Shown: positions 35,601-44,424 of the stretch, one piece after another
Numbering within the stretch: the stretch's first letter is position 1
Layout of the letters: each line of letters starts with the position of its first letter
Assembly: GCF_029227915.1 (NCBI RefSeq)
Contig: NC_079877.1
Span: 26,625,851-26,689,850 of the forward strand
Direction of reading: 5' to 3'
DNA from: Hydractinia symbiolongicarpus
Taxonomy: Eukaryota; Cnidaria; Hydrozoa; Anthoathecata; Hydractiniidae
DNA length: 64,000 nt
The notes under the pieces: generated by a model
The model's input: the letters and a program-made list of their open reading frames with translations, nothing else
Databases searched by the model: none
What the model was told of the DNA's origin: nothing
Made by a program: the position numbers and the translations under genes

Positions 35601-38600
35601 AATTAGTATACCTGTTGCCTCCATCGTATAAATCTTAAAATACTGATCAAGAAAATGTATAGGATTGTATCTTTGACAAACGGTTGCTATGATATTAGAG
35701 TTTGAAGGTTTTTCGATGGCGTCATCAACCCGTCCATTCCGAAACAGATTTGGGAAAATTACCCAATTTGGTCCTAGGTAGTCCCTAGTTACCCACGCGG
35801 TGAATAATCATTGACGTCACCATCTCGTTTCCAAGTTATTTGGCCTCAAAGTTTTAAGTGCACTGTAGTGGCTTCGTTAATGTAATAAGGATATTGACGT
35901 TAAAGTAGTGTTATTGATGTCGCGCTGTAACGTCATAAATTTAACATTTGAGACAAATTTTTTCGGCAACTGCAAAGAAATTTTCGGCGACATGAAAGGA
36001 AAATGACGATATCCACTATGACCGTCACAAACACTCCGTATTATTATATAAGACTAGTCGATAAGGCCATTGAAAGAATCCACTCAGGCAGAAGATTAGG
36101 TTGTTCTGTAAATTTTGCTAACGTCAGCAGTGCATATTAAAAAAATTGGCGAAATGTAGTTTATCTGTTGCCTGTAATGCGTGCAGATTGAAACGCTGAT
36201 AAAAATAAGTGTTCGCAAACGAATAAGGAGATATGTATAAGTGTTTTAAAATTTTAAAATTTTGCTGACGTCAGTACACTCTTCTAAAGTACAAATAAAA
36301 AATTTCTTTAGAAATTTGCACAAAATTTACTTAGGCAGGAGTACATTGAAAAAGAGAATCGTAACTTGTATTTTGAACACGTCTGCTAGGACCCGTCAAT
36401 ACACAATATTTTTTCCTGAAATTTGTTTACACGTTGCTTCCAATGTGTAGAGCTTGAAACGCTGATCAAAATAATGTATAGAATCACGTACAACACCAAC
36501 AATAATAATATAGTCAGAAATTACACATCTCAAATATCTACATCTTATATAGTGATTACGTTGGATTACGTTGAAAACCTTTAATATTTTAATCAAAATT
36601 CATATCTGGAAAATTATTTATTCGGTTACATACTATCCTGTTCCCCAAAAATATACAAAATGTAAAAATTATATAACCGATTAAGAACACAAAATTTTTT
36701 CTTAGTATGATGATCTGTAGTGACCTATACCAACCATTTTAAACGTAAATGTCAAAAAAGAATTAGGAGTAAATTTTGAATGAACACAGATATTATTCTT
36801 GGAATATATACGGTCCGTCCTCACAAAAGTTTACACAGAATGTAAAACAGATTAGTTTTTGAGGAGCATATCCAAATCAACGAAAATCAGTTCATTTAGC
36901 ATGTCCTATATTGCCATTGCCCATAATTCTTCCACATAAAGGTTATGAAACACATCAAATTATATAAAAATCAGGCATTTCATACAATATAAAAAACAAA
37001 AAAGTTTTAGTCAGAACAACTAGAAATTTTTTCAGTACTTAAATTGCCAATAATGTCTACAACCCCTTGTAAAAATAACCTGGCATTTTACATGTAGGCT
37101 GACAAAAGTTTAACAGGATACGCCAGAAACAAACAATAAAAAATAACTTAACACACACGCTTTAAATTCTGAAAAAAATTATTCTACTTGTCATATTGCT
37201 TGGGTCCCCTTGTAAAGTTTACAGGAAATGTGAAAATAATTATACTCTTAAAAAAATACATCCTACTATCCTGGCCAAAGTTCAAGTCTTTGAAAGATTT
37301 TTTATGGCTAGCTAGCTTGTTACATCATAATTTGTGCTCATAAAAGAAAAGAAGTTTAAGGTAGGTGAACTAAGGTAGCTAGCTATAGATATTAAAAAGA
37401 GGAATAACAACATAATTCATAGATTAGAGCTAGCCATGGGATGGGGGGAGAGCAGGACTTGGAGAGGCTAAATTAGCTAGCTAACAGTAGCAAAGACCCC
37501 CAGTTAAATATATCTAAACTGGGAACACTTAGCTAAAACTAAAGCTAGCTATTTATGCTTAGTAAAACACATATAAAGAGAAACCATAGTAAAGTAAAAA
37601 TAATAACATTACAGTGAGTTCAACAAACCAAAGTTTTCCGTTTGTTAGTCAGCTAACAGCAGCTTTATGTAGCATTTTGAATGTTAGGACAAAACATTAG
37701 TTACGCGCCAGGGCACACATTAATTATGCAACACAATGTCAACAAATATGGCTACTTTAAGAATTTGAGGCTTTTGGGCGAGTGGCTTTTGCTGAAAAAA
37801 GGGAGCCTGCTAGCTCCAGCGACATAAAAATCAAACGTCTAAAAATATCAAAGTTCTTACTATCTGTGATTTCAAATCGACTTCAAACTCTAGCCTTTAT
37901 TTTCTACTTCTAACTTTCTTTACTTCTAGCTCCACTTCTCACTTCCAACTTAACATTTCTACTTCTTTACTTGAACTTTCTTCTTTTTAAATATGCTTTT
38001 TAACTATGCTCTTTTCACTTTTTTCAAGACGAAGGGACCGTTCTTTTTTGTTGTTTTTTTCGGTGTCGACGGACACCATTTTTGTAAAGAAAGTCGTTAA
38101 ACTTATTACAACAAATCAAGTTGCTTCATTTTGATCACGTGATGCAAACAAAGTAAACCTATTAGCAAAGTAGATATAACTTTTTCGGAGACTTCAAAGG
38201 AAATTTCGGCTACATCAAAGGAAAATGACGATATCAACTTTGCCTGTCACAGACAGACGGACACACTTAGCGTATTATTATATAGATTTATTAGTCTTAT
38301 AAGTCAAAACGAAATGCAACTTACGTGTTTACTTTTTTTAAGAAATTTTAAGAAAAAAAAAAACAGTTGTAAGCATAAATAAAATGATTATCTAGTCGGC
38401 ATTTGTATAGTATAGTAAAATTATTTAAAAATTGGTTAATTGACCAGTGAATATTCATTTACTTAGAGAGGCAAACATATAGCTAAAGAAAAAAGTTAAT
38501 AATGAATTTCCTATATGCAAAAACAATTTTTCGGGAGTTCTATATGCCGTTGCTACTTTTGTGTAGAGCTGAATACGTTGAATAAAATGCTGTATGGGAT

Positions 38601-41147
38601 CATGCCCTTTTGTGAAACCAGTAGGAATATACCTACATGTTACGACGTCATTAACACGTTTGTTTCAAAACAGTTAGGTCGGTTTGGCACAATTTTCCAC
38701 ATTGGGATAAAAAAACTTACTCCACCGCCCCTTGTCAAGGTAATTGAGATTTCAAGTGCAATGCAATCACTTCACTGATTTAAAAATGTTAATGAATTCA
38801 GTCCTTTTTTTCTTCCTGACTTCCGAATAAAATTTCACTTGATAACATGCTTGCACTTTTTCTGTCACAGACATAGATAGAGACAGCGGAAGTAGAGTAT
38901 TAGTGCATTAGACTAACTAAATGACCCGTGGAAAAAACACTAAATTTAGAAAAGTGGTATTACAGCAACAATCTTTCTATGAAAAGAAATTCATTTTGAA
39001 AAATTTGTTAACGCTTAAATCACTGATTTAAATAATATAGAACCTTTGTATGCTTTCGATAAACGATTTTGGAAATTAAAGGATTTTTGATTATGTAACA
39101 AAGTTTTAAAACAGACATAGACAACGTTAGAGCACTTTTTGACGTCACCAGGCTGTTCATATACATATGTTCATATCTTCACAAAAGTATTTTCGACTTC
39201 AGTGGAATTTTAGAAAACGTCGTATGACGAGTCATGTTAAAGTAAAATTATTAATCAATGTATTGTTAATTTTTTTTTATTTGCATGTTTAGGTCGTAAG
39301 ACGTTACGGATCGAGAAAGGTAAGTGTAAAGCGTACATGAAAAATCGATAAAATTAATGTTTAAAGTGCTTTAATGGACTACGAAACAGCTTAAGTAAGA
39401 TATCCGATCCGTCATCAGTGCTACACTTCATCCTCACACATTACTAAAAACATTGTGTAATAACCAGATCACTGAGAAAGTTAAACTTATAAAATTATAC
39501 CCACTTTATTGGAAAAATATAGGCAACTTGATAATGAACAATTGCTTTTTAATGACTGGCTTCTTTTTACTGGTATTTTCCAAAATTAAAAATGTTATCT
39601 TTCAGTATTTTTCAGTACCCTTTTTTGGTGGTAGAACAGCCTTCGGTCTGTAAAATATTATACATAAAAGTAAAATTGAGGGTCGAGGGAAGAAACAAAC
39701 ACAACAAAATGATCTGCATTTTCTAGGGTATTTCTTAGTATCTATGGGAAATAGCCTTATTCAATAGACTTTTTTTAAAGGTAATTAATCCTTTTAAAAA
39801 GATTTTGAAGTCATTTTCATGGTTTTAACTGGCTTTGTATGCAATAATTTCGGTCTGTGAAGAATCTGGAAAAAATAGCTAGCTGGCTAGACCCAAAAAA
39901 TTCTTCTTCCACAAAGCTTGACTTAAAAACAAGAAAAATGGTTATTTAAGATATTTTTGTAGTTATATTTGGGTGGTGTCTATTCGATATCCATCTAGAG
40001 ATATCTATTAGGTATTTTGTTTTTGTTTTCATTGCTCATAAACGTATCAGTAAGTCACAAGTCACATCAACAGCTATTTTCGTAGCCTCTTTATTACTCT
40101 CAATAGAAGTGTTCTTTCATTATCTTCCCTTTTTAGGCTCTTATTTATTATCATTTGTTATGTTTATGTTTAATGTCCTGGATCTAATTATTTATTGTCG
40201 TTATGTTTAAGTTAACTATTTGTTATTTCTCTTTTAAAAAATCTCATTGCAAATAGCTATTTCTTTTTATTATGTTTAAGGTCCTTATTGGATCTTATCT
40301 TTTGCTAGCATTCACATGTCCATGGACACCTATTTTGGTTAATATTTTTTCAAACAGGTATGTGATTTGTAACAAGCCACTTCAAACGCTTCTTACAAAT
40401 TTAATTTTTCTTACACATCCACTACTTAGATGGTGGTATTTAGTTTAACCATGTTATCAGTTTTATGATATCGTCGAAATCATAAAACAATAAACATAGA
40501 ATTGCAGTTGTATCTCTTTTACTTTTTAAACTGATTAGTTACTTGATAATTTTTATGTTTGCAGAACTGCTGCGTGGATGGCTGTGGTAGTTGTTTCATT
40601 TTTGCAAAGAATACTTATGGCATCTGGTTTTGTTTCAATTAATATTCTGATCAATAATTCAGTTTCACCAGACCTTTTGGGATCAGCAAATGGCTTTTCA
40701 ATGATTTTCCTATCACTCGGAAGGTAACTACTGTAACCGATAAATATAATGTATGAAATTGACAAAGTAGCGAGGATTTTCGTTCGTTCGTTGCTTCTCT
40801 TGTTTATTTTCAGAAATAATGAGTATACCGAACATCTGTCTAAACCAACTTAGTATCTTTCAAACCTTATTTTTTTCTTGTTTAGAATGATCGCACCACT
40901 TATTGTCGGCAGCACGTATTCTTGGTCACTGAAAAACATTCTTGACGTCTCGTCTAATAGTAGTCCAATAGGATTTCCATTTGATCAACATTTTTCTTTT
41001 TATGTTTTGTCATTGATGTCAATATGTAATAGTTTCTTTGCTTCAGCAATCTCACCTACATTGGACAAAAAGAAGATAATGTCATCTGATATGAACAGTG
41101 AACAGGCGTGCGGTACGACATGCTCCAGAAAGGACACTAAGATGTGA
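14526..41147 (+). CDS. ZIFL-like major facilitator superfamily transporter, complete 15-exon gene (copy B)
   Basis: Predicted 529-residue, 12-helix secondary transporter of the plasma or endomembrane. Plant ZIFL relatives move Zn-chelators, auxin or K+/H+; the substrate here is unknown. Exons: 14526-14618, 16152-16208, 17472-17499, 18242-18296, 18985-19136, 19353-19475, 21059-21106, 21212-21317, 31348-31551, 32211-32317, 32470-32561, 39293-39319, 40281-40357, 40565-40723, 40886-41147. Phases agree at every junction and the exons sum to 1590 bases with no internal stop. Seen in the product: MFS motif A WGYIADRKGKKP (81-92) between helices 2 and 3; RFMQG (121-125) in helix 4; GFIIGPSVAG (161-170) in helix 5; a polar central loop (about 221-280); a second motif-A-like RRYGSRK (358-364); and SVSPDLLGSANGFSM (422-436), typical of ZIFL proteins. 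The start is firm: an in-frame TAA lies at 14520-14522 and A is at -3. A TTGCAG just upstream suggests a 5'UTR intron. Exons are seen directly; the family call comes from remembered motifs. Confidence 0.88.
14888..15654. mobile_element. PIF/Harbinger-type non-autonomous element (MITE), 767 bp
   Basis: The terminal inverted repeats start GGGTCTTTTTATATGAGA on the left and, on the complementary strand at the right end, GGGCCTTTTTATATGAGA, continuing CCGGGAAACTCG. The element is bordered by TAA on both sides (14885-14887 and 15655-15657). TAA/TTA target duplications and GG-starting ends are typical of PIF/Harbinger elements. A perfect 13-bp stem (ACCGGGAAACTCG ... CGAGTTTCCCGGT, 14906-14937) sits just inside the left end. 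No transposase is encoded. It lies in intron 1 of the transporter. Confidence 0.75.
16152..16208 (+). CDS. Transporter B exon 2, followed by a GC-AG intron
   Basis: Codons 32-50, ILETMNMTMIFAYLPKLVK, completing helix 1. The acceptor is TTTCAG. The donor is AAG|GCAAGT, the standard form of the rare GC donor. A GT donor four bases further on (16213) would break the frame with exon 3, so the GC site is preferred. Confidence 0.75.
16350..16982 (-). pseudogene. Penelope-like element fragment: RT C-terminus and GIY-YIG nuclease
   Basis: Read on the minus strand, RKCHTEYSLLNRANSVV and the following GDRKERKEEIRHVKNALIAN match the end of the RT region of Penelope-like elements. A frameshift follows. 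Next come PFVPGTSEILRRVLTQHKIK, a KPKDK stretch and a GIY-YIG-type block, YIGETKRKFRQRV, a stop, then EHMRAVRNGDVK. Such a nuclease domain is fused to the RT in animal Penelope elements. At least one frameshift and one stop make it dead. The large + strand frame at 16362-16877 is its antisense shadow. It lies in intron 2. Confidence 0.72.
17071..17172 (+). pseudogene. Penelope-like element fragment: N-terminal part of the RT
   Basis: Encodes VKKDKDIMILPADKGRTTVI, then LNTPDYMK. The ILPADKGRxTV stretch is the familiar block ahead of the RT fingers in Penelope-like elements. It is on the opposite strand to the C-terminal fragment only 100 bases away. Either two insertions are present or one element was rearranged by inversion. 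Confidence 0.6.
17472..17499 (+). CDS. Transporter B exon 3 (28-base microexon)
   Basis: Codons 51-59 plus one base, reading SFGTSEADT and then G. It fills the extracellular loop between helices 1 and 2. The acceptor is TTTAG and the donor GTGAGT. It joins exon 4 to give the GYYAG start of helix 2, which is common in ZIFL-type transporters. Confidence 0.75.
18242..18296 (+). CDS. Transporter B exon 4 (helix 2)
   Basis: Encodes GYYAGIIASSMGIGQTIF, most of helix 2. The acceptor is TTGTTAG and the donor GTACTT. It leaves two bases (AG) that form Ser78 with the first base of exon 5. Confidence 0.78.
18985..19136 (+). CDS. Transporter B exon 5 (motif A, helices 3-4)
   Basis: The most diagnostic exon. 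It holds WGYIADRKGKKP (81-92), the MFS motif A loop, then helix 3 and the RFMQGSSLG start of helix 4. The acceptor is TTACAG and the donor GTTAGG, phase 1. Confidence 0.88.
19353..19475 (+). CDS. Transporter B exon 6 (helices 4-5)
   Basis: Encodes the end of helix 4, a short loop with CDDTN, and helix 5 ending GFIIGPSVAG. This corresponds to the antiporter motif C of MFS drug/H+ antiporters. The acceptor is TTGTAG and the donor GTGCGT. Confidence 0.86.
21059..21106 (+). CDS. Transporter B exon 7 (loop 5-6)
   Basis: A 48-base exon reading VLAFPSEQYPDMFSQ after the split Gly. The pattern resembles the plant ZIFL loop with a PAEKYPxLFS-like sequence. The acceptor is TTATAG and the donor GTTAGC. 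Confidence 0.8.
21212..21317 (+). CDS. Transporter B exon 8 (helix 6)
   Basis: Reads DSVFGRFGILLPNLLLATG, followed by the rest of helix 6 and IPNES. The acceptor is TTGTAG and the donor GTAAAA, phase 2. The intron that follows is 10,030 bases long and is the most heavily invaded of the gene. Confidence 0.85.
22441..22604. repeat. Left trinucleotide (TTA/ATT) tract
   Basis: A near-uninterrupted TATTAT-type tract with a short variant block of TTACAT repeats around 22488-22510. It is the mirror partner of the right tract, variant block included. Confidence 0.9.
22712..22958. repeat. Right trinucleotide (AAT/ATA) tract
   Basis: About 250 bases of ATAATA-type repeat with the matching GTAATAAT variant near 22725-22745. 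It is longer than the left tract, as expected if slippage acted on each arm separately. Confidence 0.9.
24178..24830 (+). pseudogene. Ubiquitin-specific protease-like relic, N-terminal catalytic part
   Basis: VGIINKRNTCYAASTLQIL matches the Cys box of USP-type deubiquitinases (consensus GLxNxGNTCYxNSxLQ). The likely nucleophile codon is at 24334-24336. It is followed by FLRAFQDKMQALDKN. After one extra T near 24540 the frame moves and continues NSRQDFPEILQAVIEELIG, corresponding to the QDAxEF box. CRFC and, after a second shift, GGDKWFCPQC look like the two halves of the USP zinc ribbon. Two frameshifts make it a pseudogene. It lies in intron 8 and may have come in with a mobile element or a duplicated host gene. 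Confidence 0.65.
25150..25620 (+). repeat. Dispersed repeat, copy in intron 8
   Basis: Matches 56030-56500 in inverse orientation: CCCACTTGTTACCCCAGC at 25328 against GCTGGGGTAACAAGTGGGA at 56303; CACAAGTCCTGGCGCA at 25588 against GCGCCAGGACTTGTG at 56050. A related half-unit (GTGACGACCCTACTTATTAC) recurs at 25855 and 25970. No coding frame; SINE-like in size. Confidence 0.6.
27096..27609 (-). pseudogene. Unrecognised minus-strand coding-like relic, copy 1
   Basis: Two frames (27609-27391 and 27314-27096) carry FREHVLTCLTECFDLVC, LLCLHENRCVHSLDDST and FCILPFTETTGRLMDFG. The same strand of the duplicated block at 50.9-51.6 kb keeps LTECxxLVC, FCLRENCCLHS and NFCILPFTGMTRKPID. Both lie in diverged DNA, so shared minus-strand peptides hint at former coding. 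I do not recognise the family. The alternative is chance openness in duplicated DNA. Confidence 0.3.
28577..29315. mobile_element. piggyBac-type MITE, copy 1
   Basis: A 739-bp element with TTAA on both sides (28573-28576 and 29316-29319). The ends are CCCTATTCGGTCCGGGG and its exact complement. TTAA target sites and CCCT-starting ends are the hallmark of piggyBac elements. G/C runs flank GGCGGATTCCGCCCCCC just inside the ends. No transposase ORF. It sits in intron 8; the matching places in blocks A and C are empty. Confidence 0.82.
30475..31214. mobile_element. piggyBac-type MITE, copy 2
   Basis: 740 bp, same orientation as copy 1, bordered by TTAA (30471-30474 and 31215-31218). The right end has one substitution (CCGAATATGG). 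It is inserted within block B, 130 bases ahead of exon 9. Copies A and C read straight through this site. Confidence 0.82.
31348..31551 (+). CDS. Transporter B exon 9 (central cytoplasmic loop)
   Basis: Encodes the hydrophilic loop between the two six-helix halves. It starts NKNEGTPLLESST and ends with the basic ANIKTYKLIKLFW before helix 7. Its first base completes Arg221 with exon 8. An ATG at 31472 is internal and is not a start: the frame is open through to the splice acceptor at 31346-31347. Confidence 0.8.
32211..32317 (+). CDS. Transporter B exon 10 (helix 7)
   Basis: Encodes LKNYAQVNLVYFVIGLIAFG and the following loop FVASSAEY. The donor is the consensus GTAAGT after TATC. It is identical in length (107 bases) to the copy C exon. 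Confidence 0.84.
32470..32561 (+). CDS. Transporter B exon 11 (helix 8)
   Basis: Reads GMGFSTSKIGLTLFMVSV and on to LLIVPR, helix 8. It is 92 bases in all copies (A, B, C and the ghost at 11402). The donor is GTAAGT. The intron behind it is 6.7 kb here but 2.5 kb in copy A. Confidence 0.85.
33641..34116. mobile_element. piggyBac-type MITE, copy 3 (internally deleted, inverted)
   Basis: 476 bp in the opposite orientation, bordered by TTAA (33637-33640 and 34117-34120). It has full CCCTATTCGGTCCGGGG ends but lacks about 260 internal bases, ending in a 16-C run. It lies in intron 11. The aligned sites near 3835 (A) and 57080 (C) have TTATTTA without insert. Confidence 0.82.
34230..35225 (-). 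pseudogene. Penelope-like element relic in intron 11 of gene B
   Basis: On the minus strand: ITFTNVPLNGTIDVILERI near 35150-35090, then GVSMGSSMGRLFANI near 34975-34930. GRYVDDTLLVV near 34868-34835 holds the catalytic YVDDT of the RT. KFTVDTLKNEVPHFLDIEI lies near 34775-34710. A weak C-terminal GIY-YIG region is near 34380-34250. Stops break the frame in several places. The RT blocks and their order are typical of Penelope-like elements. Confidence 0.72.
35390..36600 (+). repeat. Diverged tandem repeat with TGACGTCAGCA boxes
   Basis: At least four units of about 150-165 bases. Each has a GTTGCYTCCAT-GTGTAGAG-TTGAAACGCTGATCAAAAT block (35455, 35620, 36175, 36425) and an AAATTTTGCTGACGTCAGCA block (35396, 35550, 36115, 36262). 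Copies A (about 4600-4700) and B (about 38540-38650) keep one unit each, so it was expanded here by insertion or unequal exchange. No coding. Confidence 0.6.
35940..38290. repeat. Insert bounded by repeated GATATC / TTATTATATA termini
   Basis: AAAGGAAAATGACGATATC and the following sequence up to CGTATTATTATATA occur at 35994-36055 and again at 38217-38288. Copy A lacks the stretch between. Related GACAGACAGAC...ATTATAATA sequence is at 47210-47240. This could be two copies of one element or a duplication. 36600-38200 otherwise shows nothing codable; 37880-37990 is a pyrimidine-rich CTTCTAACTTTCTTTACTT tract. Confidence 0.45.
39293..39319 (+). CDS. Transporter B exon 12 (27-base microexon)
   Basis: Nine codons, VVRRYGSRK, giving the motif-A-like basic loop between helices 8 and 9. 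The phase is 0 on both sides. The exon is flanked by GTTTAG and GTAAGT and is repeated at 5359-5385 and, on the - strand, at 63862-63888. Confidence 0.83.
40281..40357 (+). CDS. Transporter B exon 13 (helix 9)
   Basis: Reads VLIGSYLLLAFTCPWTPILV then NIFSNR. The acceptor GTTTAAG is conserved in copies A and D, where the exon is also 77 bases and in the same frame. Confidence 0.83.
40565..40723 (+). CDS. Transporter B exon 14 (helices 10-11)
   Basis: Encodes TAAWMAVVVVSFLQR, then VSINILINNSVSPDLLGSAN and GFSMIFLSLGR. The PDLLGSANG stretch is the most recognisable C-half signature. It is 159 bases here and in D; copy A has lost one base. Confidence 0.87.
40886..41147 (+). CDS. Transporter B exon 15 (helix 12, stop codon)
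   Basis: Reads MIAPLIVGSTYSWSLKNI, followed by helix 12 and a Lys-rich end DKKKIMSSDMN. The stop is TGA at 41145-41147. The C-terminal tail is about 12 residues longer than in copy A, whose equivalent TGC is TGA. Possible AATAAA signals lie near 41565 and 41872. Confidence 0.86.
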
Positions 41148-43396
41148 GTTCATGACGAGAGTACCAACTTTCACTTTTATTGTTGTGACGTTAAAAATAA
41201 GAATTCTCGTTTGCCAAGCAATCATTAAAAGTGAAGCAACAAATCGGCTTAAGAGCATTTCTGACATTTTTTTATACACACGCATTTAATTCTTGCGCAC
41301 CTAGTAATTTTTGTGCGCTCTCTTTGGATAATATATATGAGAAACACCCAAATGTATTTCACAAATTGACCAAATATCATTTAAGTATAAACACAGGCTG
41401 TAATCACAAAAAGTCAGCAGTCTGCCAACTACTTTATTTTGCGAAACAATTCTTTGTGAGAATTCAAAATTAGTCATGAGAAACCACAATTTGACGGCAT
41501 AGTATAGGCTGCACATGTAAATGGAGCGCGTATGTATATATTTTAAACAGAATGTATACATCTTTGAATAAAATGTGATGCGCCAAATATGGATTTTTAC
41601 CAGATAATATGCATAATAGCAATAGCCCTGACCTTTCCCCGCAATACCCGGGAGATATGCAACATTTCCAATTTATCAAATTCTCCCTAATATGTACACA
41701 TATGTTATTTTATCAACACACAATAATTTCACACACGTATGCAATACAGTCAAGGGTGTACTTAACTAAGTACATGTCACATAGACGAAAACTTCAGCTG
41801 AATGTGGTTTGGTTCACTCTTTTCAGGCTGACAAAAAGAGTAAACTGCAGGGTAAAAGGAATAGTGAATACAAGATAAATAAAAACAAAAATGTTAAGAG
41901 GGGCAAAGGCTATTCTAAACCGATAAGGACTTCTATCTAGTTGCATATACTACTTCTCACTATGTATATTTGTAGTCAAAATCTTAAAATGACTTTGTTT
42001 AAGAGTTGTATATTTTTAAAAAGATATTAACTCGTATATGCAGAAAAAGTGTAAAAATCGTATGTTCCAAAATAACAAAATGGTCAAAAACTTCTAACTC
42101 AGTAATATGTGGTATGGTAAACATGTTGATATCAACAAAGCCTTTTTATTGTACTCTTCAAATTAACAGCCGCACAGTGCACGGAGTTTTTATTCGAAAT
42201 CTGCAATATTGACCACCTGCGTGTGTCCGTAGAATCTCGTGGTTCACCTATTGGACCTGGAGGTATCGAACCATTGAAAATGACAATCCCAACAACGTAT
42301 TATCTTTTTTAATAACTTCGCGGAATGTTCAAAGGAGCTATCTTTACTCCCACAAAATTTTATTTTCGAGAAACAGGAAGAGTATGGGTTTTACTGATAA
42401 GTAAGTTGAATACCGGTGTGGAACGGCGGCTTGAACGCTTTGTTTAAGTAGCCCATGTCAGGCAGAGCGTTTGCAGCTTTGAGAACTTCAACCTTTTGTC
42501 ACGCTGTCATAGTAAAATTAGTTGGCCGGTGTTATTTTAGGAATACGAATTTTAGAAATTAAGTATTAGCAACAACAGGATAAGCGCTGGCTCAAAGTAA
42601 AACTAATTTCCACATTCATCCATTTTCAAGAACTTTAGTAAACGTGAAAACACAAATATGTCTGGTTACAACAGTAACCCGCAGTTTTATTTTGTGTAGA
42701 AGGTTCTTGCAAACCACACACAGCTTTTTTTTGTTACTGACAACAACAAAAAGATTTTACTGTTATCAAAAAACCTTTTTGGTAAAAAATTAAATTTAAT
42801 TCAATAATTAAATTTGTTGTTTGATAACATTAATTTTCTCATGTTACATCTTTGTAGCAGTAACGGCTTGCTTGACAGTATATTTTCTTGTTTGATTGAT
42901 AGCTAATAAGAATTACATAATTCAATACTGTATTAATATTAATACAAATATGTATGTTTGTTTTTTGTTTTACGGTTGTTGGTTGGGTTTCAAACATTTT
43001 TGTTGCTAACCTGAATAGTTGAATTCAGGTCTAATTGCACGATTTTCACCTTGAAAAGGCAACTACAAATTTTCCACACGCATTCTCCCAACTCTTTAGC
43101 ACCCTTCTCTTCTTCTTTTTGTGCATTTCACGCTAAAGCAAAAAAGACTAGAATTATAACTTGTTAGGTCGTGCGCACCCGATTTTCTAGTTTTGCGACA
43201 GTGAAATGTGTTCAAACCAAGAGAATGTGCATTAGAAAATTTAGGTAATTGACATACAATATATAGAAAAGAGAGTGTAGCAAGAAGTGCGGTCATTTTT
43301 TAAACAAAGACTATAACATCTTCTTATTGACAATATTAAGTTTTTCTGGATCGAATAAAATTTACTGACTTTCTTCAATGTAAAAACTCTGCCTTT

Positions 43397-43662
<266 letters not shown>

Positions 43663-43789
43663 TTTTAGTTTTAGGAGCAAAGTATAGCTCATAGTTCCAA
43701 AACTTGGTTTAAAACTAGGTGAAATTGTTTTTCTTATCATTTACAAATTTCATTGTTTTCTAATCTAAATTACGTACCTAGCGTACTTA

Positions 43790-43990
43790 CGTGGCTACGT
43801 GCCTTTGTGGCTACGTGCCTTAGTTTTTTACGTGCCTTATGTGCCTACTTGCTTCAGGTGCCTACGAGCGTTAGTTTTTTAAGGCCTAACTATAGGCACG
43901 AATACAAGTAATAAATAAGGCACGTAGCCATAAAAAGCACGTGAACATGCAAGGCACATAATTTAGCAGACTCTTTGAAGAATGAGTAGA
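43790..43990. repeat. Cluster of GTGCCTTA motifs in both orientations
   Basis: ACGTGCCTT-type octamers occur five or more times on the + strand (43796-43880) and three times as AAGGCACGT (43915-43960). The arrangement is inverted around TTAAGGCCTAACTATAGGCAC. It could be the remains of a small inverted-repeat element. Confidence 0.4.
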
Positions 43991-44294
43991 CTAATTCCAT
44001 CATTACAGTTTGCTGTTTTGTTATCTCACAATCAATTTTATCACCTACTAATACATATCCATAGTTAGTCAACTTTATTTCGTCTATGCGTACGTAATCT
44101 TACATTTTGTTGGTTGGCTTCCAATCATTTTGAAAGTTATTTATTTTTCATGGCGAACAACCAAGAATTGAATAATATCATTGTGTATTTTATTTTAGAA
44201 TTTTATTATTTGAAGATAAACTTTCCAAACACTAAATCTTTTTTTCACTAAAAAACCTGCTGGCACGAAGTGCCTTAACACGGTGGTCTTTCTT

Positions 44295-44345
44295 TGACCT
44301 TTTTGTCAATTTGCCACTAGTTCCGCTGAATATTTTAAGAGAACA
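44295..44345 (+). pseudogene. Trace of transporter exon 10 end (copy F)
   Basis: TTTGCCACTAGTTCCGCTGA and the bases after it match the exon 10 end of copies B and C and the first 30 bases of their intron 10. The GTAAGT donor is lost. This is the counterpart, downstream of copy B, of the ghost behind copy A. Short and diverged, so the call rests on colinearity. Confidence 0.4.
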
Positions 44346-44424
44346 TATAAACAAATTGCTTTGTTATTTTTAATCTAAATCTTTTGTTTCACCACCATCT
44401 AATTTAAGTTGTTATTAGCAAAAG

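Larger units (their letters stand above)
29330..42300 (+). repeat. Segmental duplication block B
   Basis: Counterpart of 660-8500. It is longer than block A because of two piggyBac-type MITEs (30475 and 33641) and about 3 kb inserted at 35.2-38.4 kb. Holds exons 9-15 of the intact gene and its 3' flank. Confidence 0.7.

Noticed and set aside
41082-41878. Cluster of overlapping short frames behind the transporter stop
   Set aside because: This is 3'UTR and flank sequence shared with copy A (7801-8120), where the frames are not kept.
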